This document shows, piece after piece, positions 12,428 to 22,291 of a DNA stretch of 64,000 bases. The position numbers and the translations under genes were made by a program. Every line of letters starts with the position of its first letter. Positions within the stretch are counted from its first letter, which is position 1. The DNA lies in assembly GCA_030562195.1 (NCBI GenBank), contig JAUJPP010000011.1, forward strand, positions 10,602,001 to 10,666,000, in the 5' to 3' direction. The notes beneath the pieces were generated by a model. That model saw nothing but the letters and a program-made list of their open reading frames with translations, ran no database searches and had not been told where the DNA came from. Source of the DNA: Nipponacmea schrenckii (taxonomy: Eukaryota > Mollusca > Gastropoda > Lottiidae).

Positions 12428-13005
12428 TTTTGGCTTGGGACTGAGCGATATTGTTTCCAGTTTAATATATCATGAATATAGGCCATAATTGGTCAAGGTG
12501 TGAAATAACTCCAGAAATTGAGCCGTGTAACGACTTTCTTTCAAACCACTTAATATTCAAATTTTATTGAACATCATCCATCATTCAAATATAATAAAGA
12601 GGTGAATAATGTTCTGTAAAAACTTGTGCTCACTTTGGGTGATCTATGCAATCAAAAATGGAGAACCGTGGTCAGACGATCAGCTTTGACCCCCCTTGCC
12701 GCCTGTAGCTACAGGCATGACAGCATGACTAGTAAACTACTATTCATCAATATCCGCTTGACTGTCACTGCACACAAAACCATTATTTTTAGAAATAACC
12801 TTCCGCCAATTAAATTTCTCATTATCTCAGAAAGAAAATGCAATTTCAGACATCAAATTTCAAATCTATACCAAAAATTAGTCAAATATGGGCATGCAAA
12901 AAAACCCAAAGGAAGGGAGAATGAGGATTTCCAAAAATAGAACGGACTAAATTCGTACACAATCATTAGCATAAAATGTTTTTTAGGTCTATTTGTTGCT
13001 TTTCA
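12428..13005. other. Intergenic, no gene seen
   Basis: This stretch follows the stop of the unknown gene. AATAAAG at about 12593 may be its polyadenylation signal. Open frames here have no coding character, and no repeat was recognised before the block that begins near 13.01 kb. Confidence 0.5.
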
Positions 13006-13009
13006 TTAT

Positions 13010-14570
13010 GTATTTCGACTTTGGCGAAAACGTATTGTAATCGTTCGGTTAATTACGTATTTTGACTTTGGCGAAAACGTATCGTAATTGTTCGGATTAT
13101 TATATTTTTTTTTTTTTGCGATTCTTGGATGAGTTTGCAGACAAACTGGTAAAAGGTACAGAAATTCTAAATCTACAGTTGATCTTAGAATATTTTCTAT
13201 TATCAAATAAAACAAAACCGGAAGTTCTATCTCTGAGTTGAGTTTTTTTTCCTTTCGCAAGTTTATTCTCAGTTCGATTTCGTCCGGATTTTCAGATTTT
13301 AAAACTTCAATGTATTTGTCAACTTACAATTATAGGTTTTATGCAATTCGGTTAAATCTTTTACCCACGATTTGCAATTCAATATTCAAAGGTCATCGGC
13401 AAAAATTTCAGACCGTGATTTCTTGTGTAATATAAATGGTAAAATTTTGAAACTTTACCAGTTGATAGGCAATATGATTATAATTTTTGAAAAAAAAAAT
13501 TCGACTTCCGGTTTAGCCTCAAATGACGTAATTACGTAACTTCCGGTCTATAACAGCTAGGTGAAAAGTGAAAACTAACTTGTCAATAGTAGGTCAATAA
13601 TTAGGTCAAGCTGCCATATCGGACGCCATTTTGAATTTTCGTTACAATTCTTAAAGCCGAAATTCAGACACTATTGATAGACCGATTTCGATGAAAATTA
13701 GCACATAGATACATTGTATCATTATCTACCTTTTCTTGGAGACCGATTTTTAAATTTCGTATTTTTTTTTCGAATTATTCAAATTTCGATTTTTTTTCAA
13801 AATAAGGTCACTTTAACGGCTACGAAAGGTGTGACCCACTTAATCTATGACCTTGAAAATTAGGTCAAATAATATTCAATATATTGTCTACGAGTAGATA
13901 TGTTTTAATTTGGTTTACTTAAAAAAATTCATAGAGATAAGTTTACTTAAATACAGCAAAAATTGATAATTTTCATATTTTCGCCATCTTTAAAGGGATA
14001 GACTAATAGGCGTTAGAACGAACATAAAATTTTAAGTTCACTCAAATTTGGACAATTACAGTATTAATCCATCAGTGGACCTACCTATGCATCAAAATCC
14101 CTCTAAAATCCGATAAATCCCCAAAATAAAGTAGTTAATCATAAAACGCTTGAGCCATCCATCAAGCGATTTTCAAATCGTGTAAATATAAAGGGAAGTA
14201 ACTCTAACATGTGGGTTTTCACACGTCCTTGACCCCTACTGTTGAATTCCACAATGATGTTTTAGCGTTGATTTACCAGACGCTTTTATTCTCAAACTGA
14301 ATGGAATCGTCGCTGGCTCACGTTTTTTAAAATTCCGAATATATTTTTATTGTGCTTATAGTCAATATGAAACACAAATATAAGCCGTAGGACGAGTGTA
14401 TTCTAACGCCTATTATCCCTTTAACCGTTACGGAAGGTGTTGACTTTGAAAACTAGGTCAAATGATATTCAATATATTGTCTAGATGTATTTCATTGCAA
14501 ATTTAGCCTACATAATATAATTAAAGGCTCTCGAAATACGTTCATAATTGTAAGCAATTCTAGTTTTCTT
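13010..14570. repeat. Duplicated ~1-kb repeat block, copy 1 (with a MITE inserted)
   Basis: From about 13109 to 13990 and 14422 to 14566 this block matches 17297-18265 base for base with minor differences. Shared landmarks are GATGAGTTTGCAGACAAACT, TTTTATGCAATTCGGTTAAA, CATCGGCAAAAATTTCAGAC, TAGATACATTG and AAGCAATTCTAG. The only large difference is a TTAA-flanked MITE in this copy. GTATTTCGACTTTGGCGAAA-type motifs occur at 13.01, 13.05 and 14.57 kb. No coding sequence is evident. Confidence 0.8.
13990..14424. mobile_element. TTAA-flanked MITE (piggyBac-like), copy 1
   Basis: The element is bounded by TTAA at 13990-13993 and at 14421-14424. Its ends are AGGGATA...TAATAGGCGTTAGAA and TTCTAACGCCTATTATCCCT, so the termini are inverted repeats (the left one carries a small insertion). 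The paralogous block at 18106-18109 has a single TTAA and no insert, which shows a clean insertion with TTAA duplication. There is no transposase, so it is non-autonomous. Confidence 0.85.
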
Positions 14571-14639
14571 ACGTATTTCGACTTTGGTCGAAAACGTAGG
14601 CTATTGTAATCGTTCGGATTATTTCGACTTTGGATTATT

Positions 14640-14664
14640 GCAGTGCGTTCTTTGAACGCACTGC
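14640..14664. repeat. Perfect 11-bp hairpin
   Basis: GCAGTGCGTTC is followed by TTT and its exact complement GAACGCACTGC. It lies just after a GTATTTCGACTTTGG motif in the junction between the 1-kb repeat and the 640-bp tandem repeats. There is no T-run, so it is not a simple terminator. Its role is unknown. Confidence 0.6.
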
Positions 14665-14989
14665 ATTGTTTTCGAAATAACTATTTTTTTTCTCTCTTTC
14701 TGGTCACGCTCCCCAGCTATGACTGTAAATGTCTCACATAATCTGACGCGATATTCTAACGTAAACTAGTGCTCATTGTAATTTAAATGTAAAATGACGC
14801 AATTTTGTCAAACCGGAAATGACGTATAACATCCCAAAGTTTTTTAGTTTTTCTCAAATAACAGCTCTATTTCAAATCGAATTTCTTTGAACTAAACTTT
14901 AAAGGATAGCAATTTAAAAAATTTAAAATTTTGACTTTTGCTTCTGACTTTTTGATTTATAAATTTTTAACACTTTTTCTAACTTTCAG

Positions 14990-16720
14990 AATTTAGATCT
15001 GATCGAAATAAAAATTAACATGTTGATAGACAATGTGCTTGTCAACAAAAATATGTTTTCAAAATAACGACATCACTTCCGGTTGTGACGTCATTCGACT
15101 CTAAACTTGAAATTTCAACTTCCGGAATTCTTAAGATATTTGAAATTTGTTATTTGCAATTAGTAAGTATTAATCCATCATGATTTAATAATTAACTAAA
15201 ATTGACCCGGAAGTAACAAGTCAGCCGCCATGATTAAACAACTTACTTTTGTAAAACGAAATATGGGGCCTTATTGGTTAATCGGACAATTGTAATTTTG
15301 ATGTCTATGTAATCTTCAAATGATTGCTAACAATTCTCAGGAAGCCGAATTTTGAATTTCGATTTAGCTTTTCCTTTATTTCCGATTATATTTTTTCACT
15401 AAGTGCCTAATTTTCGAAGGTTCATATATCGTGACCTTGACCTTTGGTGACCTTGTGACCTGCACAAAAGTAATTGCCCTTTCCGAGACCTGGCTATAGA
15501 TGTCTTCATTTTTGTTGTGCAATGTCAACTTCCGGGTTAACAGCCATTTGAAAATCGCAATTTTTAACTTTGAAGAGCTCTGTCACGTGACCTAATTTAC
15601 ATACGTCAAAATTTCTTTCATGTCCTTATTACACGTAATCTATGCTTTCCAATGATGTATAACACTTGATCAAAGTTGCGCTTTTGAGAATTTGAAAATG
15701 TTGTTCTAAGTTCTATAGTAATTGTGTGTGATTTATAAAATAACACGTGTTTTTTTAAATTATGTATTTTTACGAAAGTCATCAAATTCGTTAATAGATA
15801 TGATAGAACATGATAAAAAAAGACAATTAAGTGAAAAAATTTGATCCTGAAGTAACACTTCAACCGCTATCATGAAATGACTAACTATTGTAAAACGAAA
15901 AATCGGGCATTAGGGGTTAATCGAACACTTGTAATTTTGATGTCTATTTAATCTTCAATTGATTGCTAACAAATCTCAGTCAGCCGAATTTTGAATTTCG
16001 ATTACGCTTTTCCTTTATTTCCGGTTATATATTTTTAATACGGGCCTAAATTGCGAAGGTCCATATCTCGTGACTTTGACCTTTGGTGACCTTATGACCT
16101 GCACAAAAGTTATTGCCCTTGTCGAGACCTATCTATTTCTGTCTTCATTTTTGTTGTGCAATGTCAACTTCCGGTTTTACAGCCATTTGAAAATTGCAAT
16201 TTTTAACTTTGAAGAGCCCTGTCACGTGACCTAATTTACATACTTCAAAATTTCTTTCACGTCCTTATTACACGTAATCTATTCTTTCCAATGATGTATA
16301 ACACTTGATATTTTGATCAAAATTGCGCTTTTGAGAATTTAAAAATTTTGTTCTAAGTTCTATAGTAACTGTGCGTGATTTTTGGCGGGAAAAAGCACGT
16401 GTTTTTTTTAATTACATATTTTTATGAAAGTCGACAAATTCTTTTAAAGATATGATAGAACATGACAAACAAAGAAAAAAAAGGGTACAAACGGATCCGG
16501 AAGTAACACTTAAGCCATCATCTTGGTATCAGCAACTTTTCTTTAAATAAATATAATTCACAAAGTCATCATCCGATTTGCTTAATTTTGATTTCTATGA
16601 GTCTTTAGTCGATTGCTAACAAAAGTCTAAGGTTGGGTTTTTGAATTTCAACCAGGATTCGTTTTTTATTTCCAGTTAAATAATTTCAGAAATTGCCAAA
16701 ACTTCCATAGCCCATACCTC
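14990..16720. repeat. ~640-bp tandem repeat, about 2.5 copies
   Basis: The unit boundary motif (GACCCGGAAGTAAC, then variants GATCCTGAAGTAAC and GATCCGGAAGTAAC) occurs at about 15204, 15842 and 16494, giving periods near 640 and 650. Each of the first two units contains CAATTGTAATTTTGATGTCT-like text, TTGACCTTTGGTGACCTT, GTTGTGCAATGTCAACTTCC, GTCACGTGACCTAATTTACA and CCTTATTACACGTAATCTAT. The third copy decays by about 16.72 kb. No coding sequence is evident. Confidence 0.8.
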
Positions 16721-16724
16721 ATGA

Positions 16725-17290
16725 ATACCGGTACCTTGTTTTATTTTCGATATAGATAGTACGTTACCTATTATTTATGATAAAGAAATCTCGTTATATA
16801 TTTCGTCATAAGTGTATATCTTATAATATATTTATATTTACGAATCAATGTGTCTCAATTCGTATTGCAAATAAGTCCTGATAGTTTTTTTCATATTTTA
16901 AAAGTTTATACGTCAATCCAACGACGACAAGGGAGATAACTTAATATTAAAACTTATGAAGTAATTAGGAAAATTATTTAATTAAGCTAATTTATCAAAC
17001 TCTGAAATATTTTATTAATTGTATAATGTTGTCAATGTTAACAAAATGCCCTTGTTTGGTAGTCTAAATTGATTCGTTTGTCTTTTTGTAATTTATAACC
17101 AGTAACTAGTCAAAATTTTTTTTATCAAAAATAAAGTAGTCGAACGATTATTGTTCAGGTTGTAAACTGTTCTACAATAGAACAGGTATCGTGGTACGTC
17201 TCGAATCAAGTTTATTTTAATTGACGTCCAATGAATATGAACAGCGGTTAAAAAGGGACACGCACTGCATCAAAACCGTTCACGGTTCTA
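16725..17290. other. Spacer between repeat blocks, nothing recognised
   Basis: AT-rich sequence between the 640-bp tandem repeat and the second 1-kb block. Contains one TACCGGTA palindrome at about 16725. No coding or RNA feature is visible. Confidence 0.4.
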
Positions 17291-17296
17291 GTGGTT

Positions 17297-18265
17297 TTTT
17301 TTTGCGATTCTACGATGAGTTTGCAGACAAACTGGTAAAAGGTACAGAAATTCTAATCTACAGCTCTATTTCTGACCGGAAGTGAGAACCGGAAGTTGAG
17401 GTTTTTTTGCTTTAGCAAGTTTATTTTCGGTTCGATTTCGACCGGATTTTCAGATTTGAAAACTTCAATGTATTTGCCAACTAACAATTATAGGTTTTAT
17501 GCAATTCGGTTAAATCTTGTACCCACGATTTGCAATTCAATATTCAATGGTCATCGGCAAAAATTTCAGACCGTGATTTCTCGTTTAATATAAATGGTAA
17601 AATTTTGAAAACTTTAGCAGATGATAGGCGATATGATTATAATTTTTGAAAAATTTTGAAAAAAAAAAATTCGACTTTCGGTTTGGCCTGAAATGACATA
17701 ATTAGTAATCGATTTGATCTAAATAATTAGGTCAAGCTGCCATATCAGCCGCCATTTTGAATTTTCGTTACGAAAACCGAAATTCAGACACTATTGATTG
17801 ACCGATTTCGATCAAATTTAGCACATAGATACATTGGGTCATTATCTACCTTTTCTTGGAGACAGATTTTTAAATTTCGTATTTTTTTTCGAATTATTCA
17901 AGTTTCGATTTTTTCAAAATTAGGTCACTTTAACGGCTACGGTTGATGTGACCCACTTAATCTATGACCTTGAAAATTAGGTCAAATAATATTCAATATA
18001 TTGTCTACGAGTAGATATTTTTTAATTTGGCTTACTTAAAAAATTCATAGAGATAAGATTACTTTAATACAGCAAAAATTGATAATTTTCATATTTTCGC
18101 CATCTTTAACCGTTACGGAAGGTGTGACCTAATTATTTTATGACTATGAAAACTAGGTCAAATGATATTCAATATATTGTCTAGATGTAGGTCATTGTAA
18201 ATTTAGCCTACATAATATTTTAAGGCTATCGAAATACGCTCATAATTGTAAGCAATTCTAGTTAT
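17297..18265. repeat. Duplicated ~1-kb repeat block, copy 2 (empty MITE site)
   Basis: Direct repeat of 13109-14566 on the same strand. It keeps the uninterrupted sequence CGCCATCTTTAACCGTTACG around 18100-18115, the pre-insertion state of the MITE in copy 1. The two blocks enclose the 640-bp tandem repeats, so the whole 13.0-18.3 kb region is one compound repeat structure. Confidence 0.8.
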
Positions 18266-18269
18266 TTTC

Positions 18270-19262
18270 TACTTTCGGTTTGGGGATGTCAAAGGTCAAA
18301 TCGCTGATCATTGTTAATTAATGGACTTTAATTGTTTAATGTTTGCCTTGCAGGGTCCGAATTAATTTATTTATTTGCATAGCAGTTTTTATGGGTCGAA
18401 ATTTGATAGCAATTTAGAATTTTGTTTTTGTCTCTGGAAAGGTGAAGGACATCACGTGAGCAGTGCATATTTAGGAGAATCTGCGAGGAGGTTGTATTCG
18501 ATTTTTTTCCTGGGCCTCCAATATGATTTCAATAGCAAACGAAACGAAGAAAGCATCGAACGCACCGCAAATTCCATACAGACAGTCAAACAAGTGCAAC
18601 ACTTTTCGTGCATCGGACAAGTACTTTATTTCCGTTCATTTGATTGATTAGAAAATATTATGTATCGCAAAAAACCTAGTTAAAATCGTATAATAAATAA
18701 CTTATAATGCACAACAATGTACAATTTCTTTAAAAATACACAACATACAATTTCTTTAAAAATACACAAGTACATGTGTATTAAACGGACAGATCTAACT
18801 TTCGGCGATAAAGTACATGACCGCAATATTATACAATATTTCAACGTACAACTTGTTTAAAAAAAAACAAGTACATGTATATACATGTGTATAAAATGGA
18901 CATAATATTATATAGTTCCCGCGGCCATGCACCCGACCGCCGGAAAACAAACCCACCCATTCCACACACATGCACCCGCGCGTCCCAAACAAACCGTACA
19001 CCTTCAACAGCCATGCACCCCAACGCAAGAGAATAGATATTATCTTTTCTCCGGCGATCAAGCACATGACTAGCAGACCAGCAAAAAAAAAACAACACAA
19101 CACTCCAATGCGCAACCCGTCCAAAACACACAAACAAACGTGCATAAAACGGACAGTTAGTGTTTATTAAGGACGACCACTTTTGTTGCTTTTGCCTGCA
19201 GACCTTAATATTCTATGTTATCAATGTTAAATATAATTTTATTTCAAATAAACTCATTTTTA
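18270..19262. other. Non-coding, short local duplications
   Basis: No gene is supported. Around 18700-18900 short segments repeat (ACAATTTCTTTAAAAATACA twice; ACAAGTACATGT twice). A 90-codon open frame at 18375-18647 has no recognisable domain or splice context and is not called. Confidence 0.4.
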
Positions 19263-19263
19263 T

Positions 19264-19825
19264 TATATACACCCACATGTATATGTGGACGTATATTGTC
19301 GCCCCCCTTTCCGTCGTCCGTCCGCCCGTCCGTCCGTCAACATTTGTTGTGGGTACAATTTTCAATGGATTTCGATGGAGCGTGGTGTGATCATTGGAAT
19401 TGACAAGGAATATGACGATTTTTCGATGAACGGTTTGCGAGTTATTGCCCTTGATTTCGTAAAATTTTATTGTGAGTGTAATAGAGTCTTCAATTTTGAA
19501 TGGATTTTGATGAAACTTAGTGTGAGCATTGGAATTTATAAGACAGCGATAAAGCTCGAATTTGAAAAATTTTTGATGAACGGAGTTTGAGTAACTGCTC
19601 TTGTCTTAGTAAAATCACGTCAAAATTTTATTGTGCTATAGAAGTTACAATTTTCAATGGATTTTGATGAAACTTGTTAGCTTTGGAATTGATAATTCAA
19701 ATTTGACAACTTAGATGAAGGGTTTGTTTGTATATAGGCTATAGATGCTATTAATCAAAGGAAAAATATGATTAAACAATGCTGATCATAATGTGTGTGT
19801 AACCTTGTCTGGCAAGCTATCTTTT
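19264..19825 (+). mobile_element. TATACGCCCAC-family repeat, short copy
   Basis: It starts TATATACACCCACATG, has CGTCCGTCCGCCCGTCC, then two to three internal units (CAATTTTCAATGGATTT, TTGATGAAACTTAGTGTGAG). It ends with TGTCTGGCAAGCTATCTTTT, the family's usual 3' terminus. Open frames inside are artefacts of the repeated units. Confidence 0.65.
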
Positions 19826-20264
19826 CACTTAAATTGGAAATGTATTCTATCCTTCACATAAAAAACATACTATCTATTATAATTATGTGTTTGGTGAAAT
19901 GTTAAATAATTTCAAGGTTTATCGAACGCCCTTCCCGCATGAAACGCTTTCTTCCCCGCTCATTTTTGTTCTTATTACATATTTTCCCTAATGTATTTTA
20001 GCACTCATTTCCTCTATAATAAATTTGACCACTGTACTCGGTCAACTCGGAGACAATATTCTCCAGTGAACCCGGGGACAAATTTACCGATGCCGTTATG
20101 ATATCTTTCATTTTCTAGGTCATTCAAATAACGATTATTCATTGTTATTTTACATTCCGGTTGCCTCCGGTTAAACGATATAGCCGTGAAAACATGGATA
20201 AATCACATCTTGTTGGAGAATAAATCTATGAAGGAACCATCGATACATGTGGATAATCAATGGG

Positions 20265-20493
20265 AAATCAGCGCTAAAACATCCTTGCAGGAGTTATTTC
20301 CCTTTATAATTACAATAGATGTATTAAGCGTTTTATTATTAATTACCGGTACTTGTTTTGTGGATTATAGAGGGATTATGATGTATAGTGATGACACCAG
20401 GTAAGTTCACTGATGGATATGTAGTTGTTGTTTGTCAAGTTTGAGTGGAATTAAAATTTAATGTTTCTTCTAACGGCTATTATCCCTTTAATA
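20265..20493 (-). mobile_element. TTAA-type MITE fragment upstream of DAXX
   Basis: The right end reads TTCTAACGGCTATTATCCCT followed by TTAA at 20490-20493. Read on the minus strand it matches the left half of the intact copy at 45021 almost base for base, including ATCCATCAGTGAACTTACC. On the plus strand it contains GACACCAG|GTAAGT, a perfect-consensus splice donor, after a 72-codon open frame (20186-20404). The other TTAA end is missing. Confidence 0.7.
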
Positions 20494-21700
20494 TTGACTG
20501 GCGCACTCATAATCGCAATGCGTCGACCTTATTTTTAAGGCTAGGCATAAGTGTTATATTCCCAGCTTTTAATCCTCTTGTGCAAACAGGATCAATCTTC
20601 AGAAAATGGCTCATGCCTCTTTGATTCTTTATTTACTTTAGTTTTTTTTGGGGGGGGGGGCGGTCAAATTTGTCCTGATAAAAAAGAGGGGTCACTGTCA
20701 TACATTCTCGCGGGTAAGCCCATGATGAAATTTTATGCAGCAACCACTGTCCAGACATGGTCTTAATATATGGATTTAAGAACCATTCTGATCCAAATTT
20801 GAAGTTTTATTGCAGAGGATATTAGGGAAGGGGTTTTCTAGGAGGGTGCATTCTTGATTTTTAAAACGCTTTAAATGCTTTTTTAATGTTTTAAGCGGCA
20901 TAGCTCATTCAAGGTCAAGGTTGTTTGGATGTCAAGGCTAGTCGTTTTAGCGGAAGTTCATCTTTTGTGTAATGGATCTCAAACCAAAAATGAATGAAAA
21001 TAATTTATTTCTAACGAAAAATCCGTAGTATCCAAAAATTGTAAGTGAGATTTAAAAATATTGGGTATGTTTATTGTAGATGATTTTCGCGGCTTGAATT
21101 AGAAAGGAGCCATGGTTCATTCTGAGAAACAAAACAGCTTTTTCGATCACTTTTTATTTAGGCCTATACTATACGAGTATTGAGTTTGTTGACACATAGC
21201 ACCCGTGTCGTGTTTGGGACACAGGTTTAAACGGCAGGTTAAGAAGTTCATGTTTTGTCAGCTAAGGGATATTCGTCTACAAAATAACTCACACTGATTC
21301 TTGCATGGTAGATCTAGAACAAAGTGACAGACCATACTGGAAAACATGTAGGCTATATGTTACGCCAATCTCAATTGGCCCGTCACTTATTTTAAGACTA
21401 ATTTTGGAGTAAATGTCTGGCAAACTTTCCAGTATGGGTGACAGACATTAGATTAGAAATTAATTTATATTTCCAATGCCACTGGCTATCAACACACTTT
21501 TTACATGGCACTTACACAGATGATTTTCATAGTTGGGGCTTATTTACCAAGATCTGAGGATCTCAGTGTTGCAAACTGGCTGAAAAATAAGCATCAGTTG
21601 CTCTAGTAAGAAACTTGCTGACTGTTCCCAGCCTCTGATAGCTATTTGAACAGATATGGCTGGGGGAGAGTAAAAAAAAACTAGGCACCAAAAACTTCAG
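20494..21700. other. Intergenic, nothing coding seen
   Basis: AT-rich, with a run of ten G at about 20649. A short inverted pair (about 21327-21345 and 21433-21451, around CATACTGG/CCAGTATG) suggests a small foldback. No gene is supported, although an untranslated first exon of DAXX could lie here. Confidence 0.4.
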
Positions 21701-21706
21701 GAGTTT

Positions 21707-22060
21707 TACATACTGGTACCTCGAATCCACTAAACCTCAATATATTTGGAAAGATGGATGTTTTTTTAGTTCAGTCATATCATTATTATCCCCTATCACC
21801 ATCCATGTCATGCCTGTGGTTATGTTAAAGTTTTTTTCAAGACATTAAACGGTCACGTGACCAGTAACATGACCCAGTAACGTCAGAATTTTGGATGCCC
21901 GCACAATTTGAAATGGCGGCTGAGCAATTGAAATTCTTGTGCAACCACAAGTGTGACATGAGTGGTGTAGGGGGATAATGATGGTATGATTGAACTACAA
22001 AAACATTCTTCTTTCCAAATAAATCGAGGTTTGGTGGATTCGTGGTATGTAAATATATTT
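21707..22060. mobile_element. ~350-bp foldback element with ~85-bp inverted arms
   Basis: The left arm (about 21710-21800) contains CGAATCCACTAAACCTC, TTTGGAAAGATGGATG and CATTATTATCCCC. The right arm (about 21970-22055) contains their diverged complements GGGGATAATGATGG, CATTCTTCTTTCCAAA and GGTTTGGTGGATTCG. The centre has GTCACGTGAC. This is a MITE-like non-autonomous element; target duplication is unclear. Confidence 0.6.
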
Positions 22061-22084
22061 AAAACCCCTGTACCCGCAATCCGT

Positions 22085-22190
22085 TATAATGGAATATTGA
22101 TGTATAGCTTTGCCACCAGGTAAGTCCACTGATGGACATAACTGTTATTAGCCAAGTTCGAGCTGAATTTGAATTTTATGCTATTATATA
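22085..22190 (-). mobile_element. TTAA-type MITE remnant carrying the conserved donor motif
   Basis: GATGTATAGC...GCCACCAG|GTAAGTCCACTGATGG matches the same segment in the copies at 20.4 and 45.1 kb. Neither terminus is clear. It lies about 170 bases upstream of the first DAXX exon acceptor. Confidence 0.5.
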
Positions 22191-22291
22191 TTCATTCTAA
22201 GACTGTCTTTACCTTTAAAACTAAAAATCTAAACCATTAATAAAGAAATAGTGTAATCTAATACTTAAGTAAGGATACTATATTGTTACAG

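Noticed and set aside
13006..13435. Short open frames in the duplicated 1-kb blocks (also 17396-17593)
   Set aside because: Both copies show similar frames simply because the DNA is duplicated. No domain, start context or splice signal supports coding.
13010..18265. LTR retrotransposon
   Set aside because: Direct repeats are present, but there are no gag/pol-like frames, primer site or polypurine tract that I can see, and the interior is itself a tandem repeat.
18795..19145. Cys/Gly-rich overlapping minus-strand frames
   Set aside because: Two frames overlap on the same strand in a low-complexity region with no splice context or family match.
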